DNA of 64,000 bases from Cylindrotheca closterium (Eukaryota > Bacillariophyta > Bacillariophyceae > Bacillariales > Bacillariaceae), in contig CAKOGP040001736.1 in NCBI GenBank assembly GCA_933822405.4, forward strand, positions 312,981 through 376,980. The letters run 5' to 3'. Within the stretch, counting starts at the first letter, position 1. Each line of letters begins with the position of its first letter. Under the pieces are notes generated by a model. That model was not told the origin of the DNA. It searched no databases and saw only the letters and a list, made by a program, of their open reading frames with translations. The position numbers and the translations under genes are program-made. Of the stretch, positions 10,369 through 21,885 are shown in pieces.

Positions 10369-12112
10369 GGTAATAGGTGATGAAAGTTTGGCAACAAGAG
10401 GTGACAAGTTGCAGACGGTTGGTCTTTTCTGTTGCTTCCGGAAGCTTCCAGAGGAAATTAGGTTCAATTGGCTCAGCGATCGGCCGATGATGCACATTGG
10501 GAAAAGAACCCTCCACCCTCCACTCCGCACCACTCATTGCACACGAACCGAGCCTTCGCATTTGATTTGTTGATTGCTTCGCCATGTCAGTGTCTGACGA
10601 ACGTATGAGAAAGAGTAAAAATCCCCTAGTACATAAATGTTATGTTGGCTAATGCACGCTAAAACCAATTTCGGATAGTTAACTTTTGCATTTTTTCATC
10701 ATCCAAAGTTTCATTCAGGCGTTAATACGAAAACATCAAAAGAGGGCGCTTTGATCCGCTGAGTGTATGTCTCATCAGACTGTTCTTCATGTACTGTATG
10801 ATTATTTCTCCTTCCTTCGCATCTGTCACTGAACATACGGCCAGACACCGACATCGGATCTTTTTTATTCAGAAGTTTATTTGGCTCGTATCAAACTACT
10901 CGTAAAGGTCTAAAGGTATTTCATGTTGAGAAGTCTGAATGAGGGAAGAATCATGAGCAATCGTTCTCGGTCTACCGGTACTGTACTGCAGGAAATTCGA
11001 TGGAAATCACAATGATGACGTGGAAGATTTCCGAATGAAAGTGCTGGCGGACTTGGACGTAAAAGGCAAACGAGAAGAGAGGAAAGCATATCGCATACAC
11101 TTCTACCGCGGATTTGTGGCATCACAACTTTCAAGGTTGTTGCTCCTCGCAATTCATGTTGCTCTTTCCTTTGGAGTCCGTTTCCCATTGAGAAATGGAT
11201 ACCTTGGAAAGTCCCATACGTCCCAAATGTGACCACCACGATCACGGCATGAACCGCCAAGGTGGACAACGCAGACGTTTGAAGTCTCGGAATCTTTGGT
11301 CAGTCAGTCTATCAAGTGGACTACAGCAAAAGCAGATGATATCGAATGTTTGAGAAACGAATCATCATATAAGTCATTTGATATTCCTTGGGCGATATGC
11401 ATGACAACCAATGCGGGGTTCTATGACTTCTTCCAAAATCGGTATGCTCATTTTCAACTTCTGGACTTGAGGATGGACACGATGCTGTTTACGGAGGACT
11501 CTGTAGCCTACGTTCGCCTTTCCAGTGCTTAGTTTCTGAACAGACACTACACCATGGTACTTGTGAATGCCACCAGCACACCATGTACTTCTCAGCAGGC
11601 CTCAGATGTGCAACCAGCCAAAATGTCATCCACTCCACCAACTCGTTCCTCTGCTAAAGATTCAGCTTCTTCAGACGAAATCTTTGACGCCTATTCTCAA
11701 AAGTACAAACAGCTGATATCCAATCGCCCGACTAGGCTATTGCAAGTCTTGTGTTCTGGGCGAAATACCTTGAACATTGATTCTGATACCGTTTTGAAAT
11801 AGTCTGTTGCCTTTCATCACCAAGAGTTACATGGATGGTGTAGATCTCAGTGTTGCCCTTGACCACGGAAAGAAGAAGAAATATGCGCGTGGCTTTGGGG
11901 TTTGTACTGGATTTGTCACCATCAAGGCCAATACAAAGACGGTCCACTTTGTGTACGAGTGGGAGAGGCGATGTCACGACGGCGACAGTAGAGGTGCCAT
12001 CAATGATCAGACGGCGTTCAATCTTGGAGCGACAAGAGCTTGGCACGTCCATCATCGAGCTCCAAGGCCTACTAGCTACCGGTCGAGATATTCCCAAATG
12101 GCTAGCAATACT
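10369..12112. other. Gene-poor interval with weak ORFs
   Basis: No convincing gene was found in these 1.7 kb. The best candidate is a plus-strand frame at 11554-11802 (82 aa, ATG in CACCATGG, Ser/Thr-rich, segment SSDEIFDAYSQKYKQL). It is followed by overlapping open frames at 11807-12154 in other phases, and a minus frame at 11732-12097 overlaps these. The mixture of short frames suggests decayed coding sequence. A TACCGGTA palindrome is at 10973. Confidence 0.35.
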
Positions 12113-12848
12113 TCAAAAAGTGTAACGAAGATCAACGAGAAGATGTTGTCTTAGCTCATGGGTGGCTGCAAATTGGATTGTTGGCCCATGGGACCCAATG
12201 TTGACGGATTGATGAATGAATGAATGAATGGATGTATGGGAACAAATCAAACCATTTTCAATGCCAAACAGAATAGGGATCCACTTGAATTCGTTTTCCA
12301 ATTGGACGACTGACCCCCATAGGATTTCAGGCTCTTCCTCCAAGATGTACAAGTGAAATGTAAAAATAGCTTTGGACGCAAGCAAGACGAACATCGAAAG
12401 AAGGATTTGAAGAATGGCTTCAAGATGCAGGCTATCATATCTCCTTTTCTTCTTGTCTGCTACTATGTATCTGGTCTGCCGCCTGCCAATAGGTATCGCC
12501 AAAATCAACGAAAAGCTCCTCCCCCTTTTGAATATCTCGCGAAGAATCGTTGTCTCGTCGTCTTCATCATCATGAGAAAGTACGCTGCTGTACTCATGCT
12601 TAAAAGCAAATACCAATGCTGCACAAATCTCTTGCCGCGGATCATCAACCTCCTTTCCAGTTTCATCCAAAACTTTCAGAAGCTTCTTCACGTAAGCAAT
12701 CGTCTTGCGTTTCAGCAATATCCTCCACCATTCTTTCACTTTCGTGGTTGCCGTAATTGCCGTCAGCTTGTTCCATCATTGTAATATCCTCAGAAGATGG
12801 ATCAGCAGTGGGAGTAGGTTTGAAACGATTATTGCTGTTATTCATCAT
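12113..12848 (-). pseudogene. Possible decayed or intron-split hypothetical gene
   Basis: Two coding-like frames overlap on the minus strand. The first begins with ATG 12848 (MMNNSNNRFKPTPT) and ends near 12663. The second, in another phase, runs to 12113 without a usable ATG and contains charged helical sequence (YVKKLLKVLDETGKEVDDPRQ) and a hydrophobic segment near its middle (about 12350-12430). They could be two exons of one gene or one frame broken by an indel; no clean intron was found. No family was recognised. Confidence 0.35.
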
Positions 12849-13425
12849 GTACAATCAAGTTCAAAGTGATAATACGTCCACTTCTTGTTTGTCATTGGGT
12901 ATTGGGGATTGCGAAAAGGGGGTATCCATCGATTAGAGACATGTCTACGTCACCGCTTCGGGTCAAATTTCAAAAAAGACGAAAATGCAAAGATGCCGAC
13001 CCATCGCAATATATATCGGTACATGTGAGGCCGAGCGGGATACGCATACATCGACAACAATTTCTGAAGGAAGAGACGGTAGAGCTGCTTTGTTTTCGTC
13101 ACAGATGCGATCAGTAGAAAAAAAACTAGAGTGCATGCTTTTTTATAAAAATAGATCGTTGATAGTTTACATGACTAGCTACTCTACCCTCCCCATGTGG
13201 TAGATAGCTTGAAAATAGAAAAAAATGAAGTGCAACTCTTTCCAAAGGCAGACACGATTCTGCAATGCTGGGAAGGGTGCGAATGTGAAATTTGCAAAAA
13301 ACTTCATTCATCCAGTGAAACGAATTCAAAAACCGATCAAAATGGATGAAGAAACCTCAAAAATGGAACGCCAAAATTGCAGCCACGGTTGCTGCAATGG
13401 GCGTTGTTGGTGGTTGCAAAGTAGT

Positions 13426-14061
13426 TTACTCCTCGTCGTCCTCGTCCGGCGAATCAATGGATTGTTTCCGTCTCGGACAGACCGGTGGACTAAAACAATT
13501 GGAGCAGCAAGAGGGTGTGCTTCGAGAAGAGGAAGAGAGCGAGGGACCCACAGTCATCCTGGACAAGAATTCCTGTCGCCTATCATTGCTCTCCATTGGA
13601 TTCTTTGGACTCGAGGAAGATTGTTCGACAAAATCTTTAGAAGGCACAATGGGGAAGAACGCATCAGTATGAAGCATTGCATGGCCCGGTGAATCGCGGC
13701 GTTCTGGTTTAAATGGTGCCTTGAAAAAATACTCCTCAATAGGAGGCAGCTTTGGAGTATCATTGGTTGGTACCAATAAGGGGGAAGAAACACATCCATC
13801 GTCCGGTGACGATGAAGCTGCCTTGTTTGGAGAGTTGGGACTGTCACTCAAGATTGTGTCAATCCGTTGGCATTCCATGGCTACCCATCGCCGCATGGCT
13901 TTTTCAGGTACTCTGTCAGACCTCTTGGCGGGGATCTGCAAAAATGGCGCATTGGTCCTTGGGTTGTCAGCTATCAGTCCAACAACTGATTTCGAAGCTT
14001 GAAGCTCCGTCATGAAAACTGTGAGTGCGGACGGTGGGCTATCTGTATGTGTTTTCATCAT
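13426..14061 (-). CDS. Hypothetical Ser/Pro-rich protein
   Basis: A single exon of 211 aa from ATG 14061. The first 80 residues look more ordered (VPEKAMRRWVAMECQRIDTIL). The rest is Ser/Pro-rich and probably disordered, with SPNSPNK, KLPPIEEYF and a Cys-rich patch (STPSCCSNCFSPPVC), and it ends in acidic DEDDEE. There are several SP/TP sites. The coding-like composition supports it, but no domain is visible and the neighbours are gene-poor. Confidence 0.5.
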   Translation of the reverse strand: MMKTHTDSPPSALTVFMTELQASKSVVGLIADNPRTNAPFLQIPAKRSDRVPEKAMRRWVAMECQRIDTILSDSPNSPNKAASSSPDDGCVSSPLLVPTNDTPKLPPIEEYFFKAPFKPERRDSPGHAMLHTDAFFPIVPSKDFVEQSSSSPKNPMESNDRRQEFLSRMTVGPSLSSSSRSTPSCCSNCFSPPVCPRRKQSIDSPDEDDEE

Positions 14062-14946
14062 TGTTCGGTTGCTCTTCTTTGCAATCGAACAGATAGTAGT
14101 AGTAGCTGGAAGGTTACAAGCTCAACCCTCAACCCCTGGACCTTTTTATGATTTGTCAGAAAAAGTTGTCACAATTTTTCTGGTTTCATTGGGCCCAAGA
14201 TCCGGATCTTTCAAGGAACTTGACAAACAGAACGACGCAAATACAACAGAGAGTAGAACGCAAAAATGCTCAACTCCCTGCGACCTTTTGTGATTTATGA
14301 TAATTAAAGACTGCTCAAAGTTGCCAGACTGTCACACTTGTGAGCACAAAAATCCGGATTTGTCGAGGAAGTTATGGAAGTACGAAGACGCAATTACAAC
14401 CCACTTAGGACCAAATAGTGATAATTACGCCCCAATCTTTCTTTACTCCTCCAAAAAAGGTCTCACAATTCTTAGAATTCTCTTGCACAAAGATCCGGAT
14501 CTTTCGAGGAGTTTGACAAAATAAATCGACGCAAATACAAAACATCATTTTTCACTTAAAGGTGGTACAAGCCTTTGTGTTCTATGAAACGAAAAATCCA
14601 GAAATGTGCGGGAAGTTGACCAAATGCCACCTCGCAATTACAAAATAGTTAGAATTTGTAAAGCGCGCGATATAGAGATAGGAAAGATACCCAAGGAGGG
14701 AGAATCCAAACGCGAGCAAAACTGTCAACGAATAGAGACGAGTTAGGGAAATGTCCCAACCTCAAAAATCATACATAGAGGAAAATGACCGATTATTTGG
14801 TTCCTTCAGCATTGGCGCAGAAACGATCATATTACGCCCATATAAAACTCCAAACGACCCGTTATCGTCGTCAGTGCACTGCTTCTCGCCACAACTTCCA
14901 ACTGCCACAAATTTATCCACATACCAAACAGAAATAACAGTATACA
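14062..14946. other. Intergenic region with degenerate repeats
   Basis: This 885-bp stretch lies between the divergent hypothetical genes at 13426 and 14947. It contains four copies of a degenerate repeat (see the entry at 14199-14645). No gene is supported. Confidence 0.5.
14199..14645 (+). repeat. Four degenerate direct repeats of about 50 bp
   Basis: Copies begin near 14199, 14351, 14492 and 14595. Each contains (GA)TCCGGATCTTTC, then GAGGAAGTTGAC, then GACGCAAATACAA, with substitutions. The spacings between TCCGGA cores are about 152, 141 and 103 bp, so they are dispersed direct repeats rather than a tight tandem array. The sequence between copies is also partly similar (GTCACAATT). Origin unknown. 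Confidence 0.6.
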
Positions 14947-15384
14947 ATGATGCCACTACCAGATCCAACGGAACAAGAGATGCTAGAACGTACACAAACA
15001 AGAATCAACTCACCACAGCACGATGCCGAGCGTTGCACAATACCATCTTCTTGCATCGTGGATACTTTTTGCGAGACCAAAGTGAGATTGTCTCCAAGAA
15101 AGAGTTGCCTCGCATCCAAGAGCTCGAAAAAGAAGAAGAGAATTTCAATGGGAACCATGCAGCAAGAATGTACGACGTCGCATCATGTGTTCTTTCGTCA
15201 AACAAGTCGATGGAAAGCTTCGGAAGCAACCACTGATAGTGTGCCTCGAGTACCACGCCGACCAACACCGCAGCAACCATCTTCTGACTCGGATAACATT
15301 GATGAAGCAATCGCTAACTTTGTTTCGAACCTCCGAATAGAAGAGGGAATGTCCAGAAACAGCCTGGTCTCCCAAGCCGCCTGA
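14947..15384 (+). CDS. Hypothetical small basic protein
   Basis: A single exon of 145 aa with ATG 14947 (tandem ATGATG). The N-terminus (PDPTEQEMLERTQTRI) looks helical. The middle is basic, with KSSKKKKR as a possible nuclear signal. The C-terminus has an acidic-helical stretch (SDNIDEAIANFVSNLRIEEG). An overlapping frame at 14751-15236 in another phase is longer but less protein-like. No family was recognised. Confidence 0.45.
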   Translation: MMPLPDPTEQEMLERTQTRINSPQHDAERCTIPSSCIVDTFCETKVRLSPRKSCLASKSSKKKKRISMGTMQQECTTSHHVFFRQTSRWKASEATTDSVPRVPRRPTPQQPSSDSDNIDEAIANFVSNLRIEEGMSRNSLVSQAA

Positions 15385-15553
15385 AAGGCATCAAAAACTG
15401 CTACATTATTCCAGACCGCATATATACCGGTACTTCATATAATACAACTACATACATATACAATACTAAATATAACCTTACATTGATGCAATGAAAAAGT
15501 GAATCACAAAACAATAGTCTTTATGTATTGTAAACTTGGTACTTCAGTTGGGA

Positions 15554-17927
15554 TCAGTTCCTTGCTTGCTGATCATTCGATGATGCTTGCTGCTGCTGCT
15601 GTTGAGTTCCTCCACCGGCCCCATCCTTGTCTCCTTGCGCCTCTTGTTGTTCCTTTAGTCGTTTCTCCTTGATGGCATCTTTGAGAAACTTCCGAGGCAT
15701 GCGAAAGGAATGCGCCACCTTGTCACGGGCCTTGGCATCGGTTGCTACCACCCACAAGTCATCGTCCTTGGATTTCTTGATCAAAAATCGTCCACCTTGT
15801 TTCCTAATGGTCTCCAAAATGCTTTGGCTCATGGCAGTCTTTTCGGTTCGGGTCTTGCAGCTGGTATATTCCTCACGGAACTTGTCAATGATGTCGTTCA
15901 TGGCAATGTTGCCAGGGTGCTCTTGGTACGGCCGACCCTTGCCCAGCAAAATATCGTTTGGAGTGGGCAGGATCAAATTATTGGACAAGGTGTATTCGGG
16001 ACGAGTGAAAAAAAATCGCTTGGAGCTGGAGTCAATCGGATTGTGCATAATCAAAGTTCCATCACTATTCAGTGGGATATTGGGAATCCCAAACTGAATG
16101 AGCCGTTTGCGAAGAACGCCAAATGGGTCCTTCTCATCGTTCTCGTCGTCGACTTCACTCGCTTCATTGCTATTGCGCAGCTCTTCCAGCTGAAGCTCAA
16201 ACAAGTTGTGAAATCGCAATCGGAGTCGAACATTTCGTCCCACTCGATCTTCCAAGTGTTCCAAACTAGCCTTGCTCTTGTCGAGTAGGCGTAGCTGTTG
16301 TTGTTCGTCTTGGTTTCCTTCATGATGCAGCGGTACATTCTCTTGTGGCAATTGATGATCTGGCACTTGAACCGCACCACCCCATTCAGCGACTTGTTCT
16401 AGTCCACCAAACCCATGCATATCCTCTTGATTATCAGGCTGTTGGCGCCACAAAAAGTTTTCATGGTTGTGATGGTGGCTGACATTTTGTCCGTTTGTAC
16501 TGGATTCGTCCTCGTCCAGTGTACTCATGCCGGGACCATCCAAATAATGCAATGCCACCACGTTAAATGGAAGAGCTTCTCGTAGCATCGAAGTGCAATG
16601 CAAGATAGTCTTGGAAAAGAGATCAGCCTTGTCTTGTCCCAAGACCAAAATGACCATGTTGGTCTCACCCTTGTCTTGAAGAGCCCGAAAGATCAGATAC
16701 CATAGCGCACGGACCTGACCATGAAAAAAAAGGGAAGACGAAGCGTGGGTCAGATAAGGTTGCAAGGGGAAGACACGAAAACAGCATTTCAGATATATGT
16801 CAACTTACCAAATGGGGACACACCAACTTGTTGGCCTCGTCCGATTCTTCCGCATCCTTATCACCAGTATCCATTGGTTTGGGTCCATTGGCTTGTTCTA
16901 CAGTCAACAAGCTTGGCAATAGAGACAAAACTGTTCGTCCGTGATCGTCTCGACTCAATTGCATACATCCATTGTGCAAGCAAGCCTTGTCCTGCGAACT
17001 GAGGGCTTTCAATGTCAAAGGCTTGCAGAGTTGTTCCAATCCAAAATACTGCAACTTGAGATCCCAGTAGCGACAAAATTGCTGGGCGGCAAGTTTGGGA
17101 TTGCCCGCATGGCGCTTGTGGAAGAGTTTTAGCAAATCCAAATTGGCCGAATAGGTGGGATTCAAGAACTGCACCTTGTAATAGGCGGGACGAAATCGAT
17201 GTTTCTTAATGTTGTGCTCCATGATTTCCCGAATGTCATGATCTGTATTTTCATTCGTAGCATCGTTGCCAGTACCATTCAAGAATTCCATGAGGTTGAC
17301 ATTGGCGGGAAGCATGCGATCATTGTTGTCGTTGTCGTTGTTGTTGGCGGCAGCATTAGCATTAGCATTGCCGCCTCCTCCTTCTTGTCCATTCTCTTCA
17401 TCCAACTCTTCTTGAGTGGGCGCTTCAGCCACTTGCTTGGTCCAGACATCTTTCAAAGCAATTAGACGATCCCATTCGTTGATACGGAGCAGCTCTCTCC
17501 GAACACGAGTGGAACATCCCAAGTACAAGTCGGATGGGCGCACAAACTGAGGCTTAGCTTGCTGGTTTGCTGCTGCTGCTGCTTCTGCCGCTTGGTCATT
17601 CTGACCTGCGGCTATTGTTGGGTTAGATTGTGGAGCACATCGATAGAGGGATAAATAATGGTTAGCACAAGATAGATCATTGTGGTTCAAGAGAGCACCA
17701 CAATAGCAAGCAACACTGCAAGACAAGTCAAGTCACGATGGCATTTGAAAAGTTCCGTTCATCCATGTTTGGTCTTTGCGTTGCCAGTCGCCTCCGCAAG
17801 ACTCACCAGCATTATTGCGATTGTTGTTGTTGTTGTTGTTGTCAGCACCAAAGTTCATTTGATCAAAAGGGTTTCCTCCGCCTTGTCGGACTTCATTGGC
17901 AATGCGTTCCCGAATTCGAGGCAACAT
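15554..17927 (-). CDS. CRAL-TRIO-like plus DUF6824 fusion protein
   Basis: Three exons, 17927-17807, 17611-16809 and 16714-15554, join in frame via introns of 195 and 94 bp to give 694 aa. The second exon may start 6 nt later because two AG acceptors are adjacent. The N-terminal half contains poly-Asn/Ala linkers and a region (about residues 150-380, spanning intron 2) that resembles a CRAL-TRIO lipid-binding fold: LLKLFHKRH, FCRYWDLKLQYFG, the DHGRTVLSLLPS strand, then VRALWYLIFRALQD. The C-terminal region (about 561-650) is a DUF6824-type domain: NDILLGKGRPYQEHPGN, then QGGRFL, WVVATD and ARDKVAHSFR. The tail is poly-Gln. DUF6824 is abundant in diatoms and is often assumed to be regulatory; its activity is unknown to me. 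Confidence 0.88.
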
Positions 17928-18534
17928 GTTCTTGTATTTATACTGTATAATATGTATTGTTGAGAATCAGAAAGAAGAACTATGATGTTTTCCTAATGAG
18001 CATTCATTTCCGCAGTCCTATCAGCAACCAGTGAACTACAGCCAGGTGTAGGGCAGCTGTACGTACGAGTCCGGACCGTACAAAGGGTGGTGGCACGGAG
18101 TTGCCTTTGTGGTAGGAATGTTACAACGTTTGTAGTCGTGGACGGAGGTGTCAAAGTCTTTGATTTTACCGCGTTTTTTGCACAGATCACATGAATGACT
18201 CTCTCTGCGCATGCCAGCAATAAGTTATTGTGGGTATAATACGTGTACTACTATTCGCGATCGGTAAAGACTGCGAGCATACAGTATCCCACTTTTTTAA
18301 TGGTACGATACCATTAGCAATAAGCAAACAACTCTAATAGTATCGGTCATTCGATGTCCTCCAGCCACTTCTACTCGATTGGTGGATACGTGACGCTCGC
18401 TCGTCAGAGGACTGTGTGATAATGAAGGAGACCATTCGATGGCCAACGTCACATTGCTCCTGCCAGGGATATCGGACTGTCGTGGCTGGACACAACTACG
18501 GTGGATCCCATTCATTCATGTGCTTTTCGCCCAA
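17928..18534. other. Intergenic spacer
   Basis: These 607 bp lie upstream of the DUF6824 gene and downstream of the F5/8C gene. No gene, repeat or recognisable RNA was seen. Confidence 0.5.
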
Positions 18535-21351
18535 TCATTGGATAAAGCCAAAAGCCTCGACTTCCGCAAAGTTCAAAATAATTTGAGTAGGTGCTGTATT
18601 CTCCAAGGCAACTCGAATTGCAGTAACACCTTCCACAGGAGGAAAAGCAAAAAGATTCTTCTCGCGAGCACTGGTAACTGTTTCGGTATGAAGAATATTG
18701 CCGGAACCGTCTTTCAGATAAATTTTGGCACCATTCAACCGTGAGCCGCAGCAATCCGTTCGGTTCCAAATGACGATACTGCTCACAGTAGCAGTTAACA
18801 TGAGATCAACCTGCCACCATGGATCAACTTGAGGCATGGTATGAATCACACTTTGGTCATCCATAGTTCCATTTGTGTTCCCGTCAATTGCCAGGCTTGC
18901 CAAAGGACCAAGACTATCAGGTGCGTATCTCCTACATGCCAGACAGAAAAGATCCGATGATTGCGAGGCGACCGAGGATGCAGTGAGTAACGATTGGCCA
19001 GTACTTCCAAGGACTTCGACTTCTGGGAGAACGATGTTCGCTTTGGCAGTTTTTGAGACTCGGACCGTTGCTACTCCGCTGACGCTGCCAAACTCCAACT
19101 CGTAAAAGTCCGCAACGCCTTGAATGTCGCGAGTGGCTAGCACCACACCACTGCTGTCCAAGAGATCCACATTCGCACCAATCAAATTATCAAAACAGCA
19201 GCTGGTGTTTCGGTTCCAAACGCGCACTTTGCTGACTGGACCCGCAATCCCTTGTACTTGCCAGTATGGATTCCATTGTGTCCAGGTGTGCGAGCTTGTT
19301 GCCCCTGTGACGTAGGATCCATCGGTAGTACCATCAATGGCACTCGAAGCTTTACCAGCCGGCATGTTAGCGAGCAACTCCCCTAGAGGAGTGATGGCAC
19401 AAAAGACAGATTGGCATCTGTATTGGGATGACTGTTGGGCTACAGCCGACGGCGTGATGACTGACGATTCAATCGTAATGGTGGGAGTCTGGCTATCTTG
19501 CACTGTTGGAGACGTTGAGGGAGCAACCGATGCTTGAATAGTTGGAACCAGCGACGGATTTGAAGAAGGAAACAGAGTGGGAGCTGGTGTTGACACAGTA
19601 GGTTCGAGACTGGGCTGTTCGGTCGGACTCGTTGAAGGTGATTGTGTTGGTTCCTTGGTTGGAAAATCTGTCGGTTCAAGGGAAGTTGGACTAACAACTG
19701 GAGCAGAGGACGGTATTGCTGATTGTGCAACCGTTGGCTTCGCGGTCGTCGGATCAGAACTCGGACTGAAGCTTGGTCCGTCAGTTGGTTGGGCAGAAGC
19801 AGCTGTTGGCGCAGAGCTGGGACTGAAGCTTGGTGCATCTGTTGGCACGACAGGGGCAGCTCGAATGATCACAATATTTGACAAGAGAGAATCCATTCCC
19901 AAAACGTTTATCGGCGAAGCACCAACAGTGGTAGCATTAAAGAATGCTTCAACAATGGAAAGCGTCGCATTATCATTGCGAAGGGAAAGGTCCATGAAGA
20001 CGATCACGTTGATACAGAGCTCAGACGCCGTGTCCTCACAATCGTCTTCCGTTACAATGGCATCTCCAATCTTTCCATTTGCAATTGAAAAGTCTGGCAG
20101 CAATTGCAATTGACCAGGCGAACAACCAGCCACCGCGGGAAGGAAAATCGATTGAAGTTGTTCCTTGAGAGAGACCAGCCAACTTTCCTCGCCCATTCGA
20201 AAGGTCAAGGTCACGTCAAGCTCAATGACAAAGGCAATCGAGGCCAAGATGTCTTGGTCTGAAAGTGCCGAACCAGATGCAATGGCATCGCAATCTTCTT
20301 TACTCGGCGGCGTGTAAATAGGAAGGTCCGTGGGACTGATGGAAGGCGATATACTTTCGAATTCTGTACCTGTCGGCTCTGAGCTAGATTGAGACATTTC
20401 TGCGGGAGACTTGGCAGTACCAACGACATATCCAGCAACTCCACCAGCAATGACAAGCAGGAGGACGAGGACACAAGCAATGCTTTTCCAACGGTTCTTG
20501 GTGGGCTCTTCAGTGGCTACATTGACATCATTGGTATCATTGGTAGCATTGATATCATTGGCATCATTGACATCATTGACATCGTTCTGATCATCGTGGA
20601 TAGATTCCGGAGTACGATTTGGTTGCATCATGTTTTGCATTTGTCGCTTGAGTGCTACGATTTGAGCCTGTTGTTCCTTGATCTGTTGATTCTCTGCATC
20701 TTCCACAGCAACGGCTTGAAGCTGAATCTCGTCATCGCCGATTTCTTCTTTTATAGCGCTTGTAAAGTTCGGTGGTTCTTCATCTTCCATCAACTTTTCT
20801 CGCAATCTCCGTATACTTTCCGTGGATCTGGAGGCGCCTGGAGATCTTCCACCAGTTCCTGCCTTGGCTCTTCGTTTGCTGTCACTGTCAGCGTCTTTGC
20901 TGGCAGGTGATATATGACCCCGTGAGCTTCCTCCTGCTCTTCCTCCTGCTCTTCCTTTTGGAGAACTATGCCGCGCCATTTTCCTTGATTCCCGAGATTC
21001 CGAATCGATGGATGAACTACCGGTAGTACTGACCGCCCCAGGCTTTTTTTCTTGATCGCTTCGTTGTCCCCGGCTTCGTACTCTTTGCTTGGCGTCGTCA
21101 TCGGAACGCTTGTGACGATCTTCCCTGATAGACTTTTGCGCCACGGCTCCAGGAACGCTTCTTGCCCCACCTTCACCGCCTCGAGCTCTTGCCTTGGATT
21201 GAGAATCATGATGTCTCGTCGTCTCTCGGCGATCACTACCAGCAATCTTAGTGCTTCTTCTCGGGCTTCTTGAACTCGGGTTTCTTGAATCGTCATTGCT
21301 GCTCCGCTTGGCTCGTCGCTTGGCAAGTCTATCTTCTTCCTCGCGTGTCAT
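18535..21351 (-). CDS. Large type II membrane protein with Pro-Thr stalk and two F5/8C-like domains
   Basis: A single exon of 938 aa. Residues 1-190 are very basic and Ser-rich. A short coiled coil follows (about 210-245) and then an Asn-Asp repeat (about 255-275). One membrane helix spans 291-311 (ACVLVLLLVIAGGVAGYVV). A compact domain occupies about 350-500. A mucin-like stalk of SFSPSSAPT/PSLEPT-type repeats covers about 505-640. Two tandem galactose-binding/F5/8 type C-like domains cover about 645-800 and 805-938, each with ASQSS, an AIDG turn, a WWQV or YWQV strand and WNR-CC. Basic cytosolic and glycan-binding exterior parts suggest a cell-surface or silica-wall-associated protein. Decayed relatives lie just upstream. 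Confidence 0.88.
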   Translation of the reverse strand: MTREEEDRLAKRRAKRSSNDDSRNPSSRSPRRSTKIAGSDRRETTRHHDSQSKARARGGEGGARSVPGAVAQKSIREDRHKRSDDDAKQRVRSRGQRSDQEKKPGAVSTTGSSSIDSESRESRKMARHSSPKGRAGGRAGGSSRGHISPASKDADSDSKRRAKAGTGGRSPGASRSTESIRRLREKLMEDEEPPNFTSAIKEEIGDDEIQLQAVAVEDAENQQIKEQQAQIVALKRQMQNMMQPNRTPESIHDDQNDVNDVNDANDINATNDTNDVNVATEEPTKNRWKSIACVLVLLLVIAGGVAGYVVGTAKSPAEMSQSSSEPTGTEFESISPSISPTDLPIYTPPSKEDCDAIASGSALSDQDILASIAFVIELDVTLTFRMGEESWLVSLKEQLQSIFLPAVAGCSPGQLQLLPDFSIANGKIGDAIVTEDDCEDTASELCINVIVFMDLSLRNDNATLSIVEAFFNATTVGASPINVLGMDSLLSNIVIIRAAPVVPTDAPSFSPSSAPTAASAQPTDGPSFSPSSDPTTAKPTVAQSAIPSSAPVVSPTSLEPTDFPTKEPTQSPSTSPTEQPSLEPTVSTPAPTLFPSSNPSLVPTIQASVAPSTSPTVQDSQTPTITIESSVITPSAVAQQSSQYRCQSVFCAITPLGELLANMPAGKASSAIDGTTDGSYVTGATSSHTWTQWNPYWQVQGIAGPVSKVRVWNRNTSCCFDNLIGANVDLLDSSGVVLATRDIQGVADFYELEFGSVSGVATVRVSKTAKANIVLPEVEVLGSTGQSLLTASSVASQSSDLFCLACRRYAPDSLGPLASLAIDGNTNGTMDDQSVIHTMPQVDPWWQVDLMLTATVSSIVIWNRTDCCGSRLNGAKIYLKDGSGNILHTETVTSAREKNLFAFPPVEGVTAIRVALENTAPTQIILNFAEVEAFGFIQ
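20521..20586 (-). repeat. 9-bp coding minisatellite (Asn-Asp-X)
   Basis: A run of about seven 9-bp units such as CATTGACAT lies inside the F5/8C gene and encodes NDVNDVNDANDINATNDTN just before the membrane helix. Unit number is likely to vary between alleles; that is inference. Confidence 0.7.
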
Positions 21352-21885
21352 GATGAACTGTTATAGGTATTATAATACTTTGACGGCTAACACTATACTG
21401 TGCGTATTATCACAATGCCACACACATAAAATATATTCAATATGAAGGGTCCCGCACAGCTGATGATGATGATGATCACTTTCGAAAAATAAATAAAAAC
21501 AATAAATAAATAAGATTTTTTGCAAGATTGGATTTTGTGTTTTTATATTGCTCCCCCCCGAATGAGAGCTCCCCTATCTGTCCCACTTTGTCTTCATTCC
21601 ATCGTATTCGCATATTGAATACAGGTATCTTATTACACTACCGGTATCGCACATATCGCACAATGTTTGATCCAAGAAAATGTAGTGGCCAAGCTACAGT
21701 ACTTTTTCGTGCATTACGTGTATAGCGCCGTCATGGAAGGGAAGAAGCAAATGGGAATAGAAACAAGAGGCGAAAACTAATGAAATTTTTCATGAAATAA
21801 TTACTATACTTTCCAAACTCACTTCTTTGCAATCCAATAAGGTTTGGCTATACATCTATTCCAGAGAAACAATAAGGGACGAAAA
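21352..21885. other. Intergenic AT-rich spacer
   Basis: These 534 bp are the upstream region of the intact F5/8C gene. They include a GAT microsatellite near 21461-21477, AT-rich sequence and a TACCGGTA palindrome at 21639. No gene was seen. Confidence 0.5.

Noticed and set aside
14751..15236. 161-codon frame overlapping the gene at 14947
   Set aside because: Its translation is less protein-like than the overlapping 145-aa frame; at most one of the two can be real.
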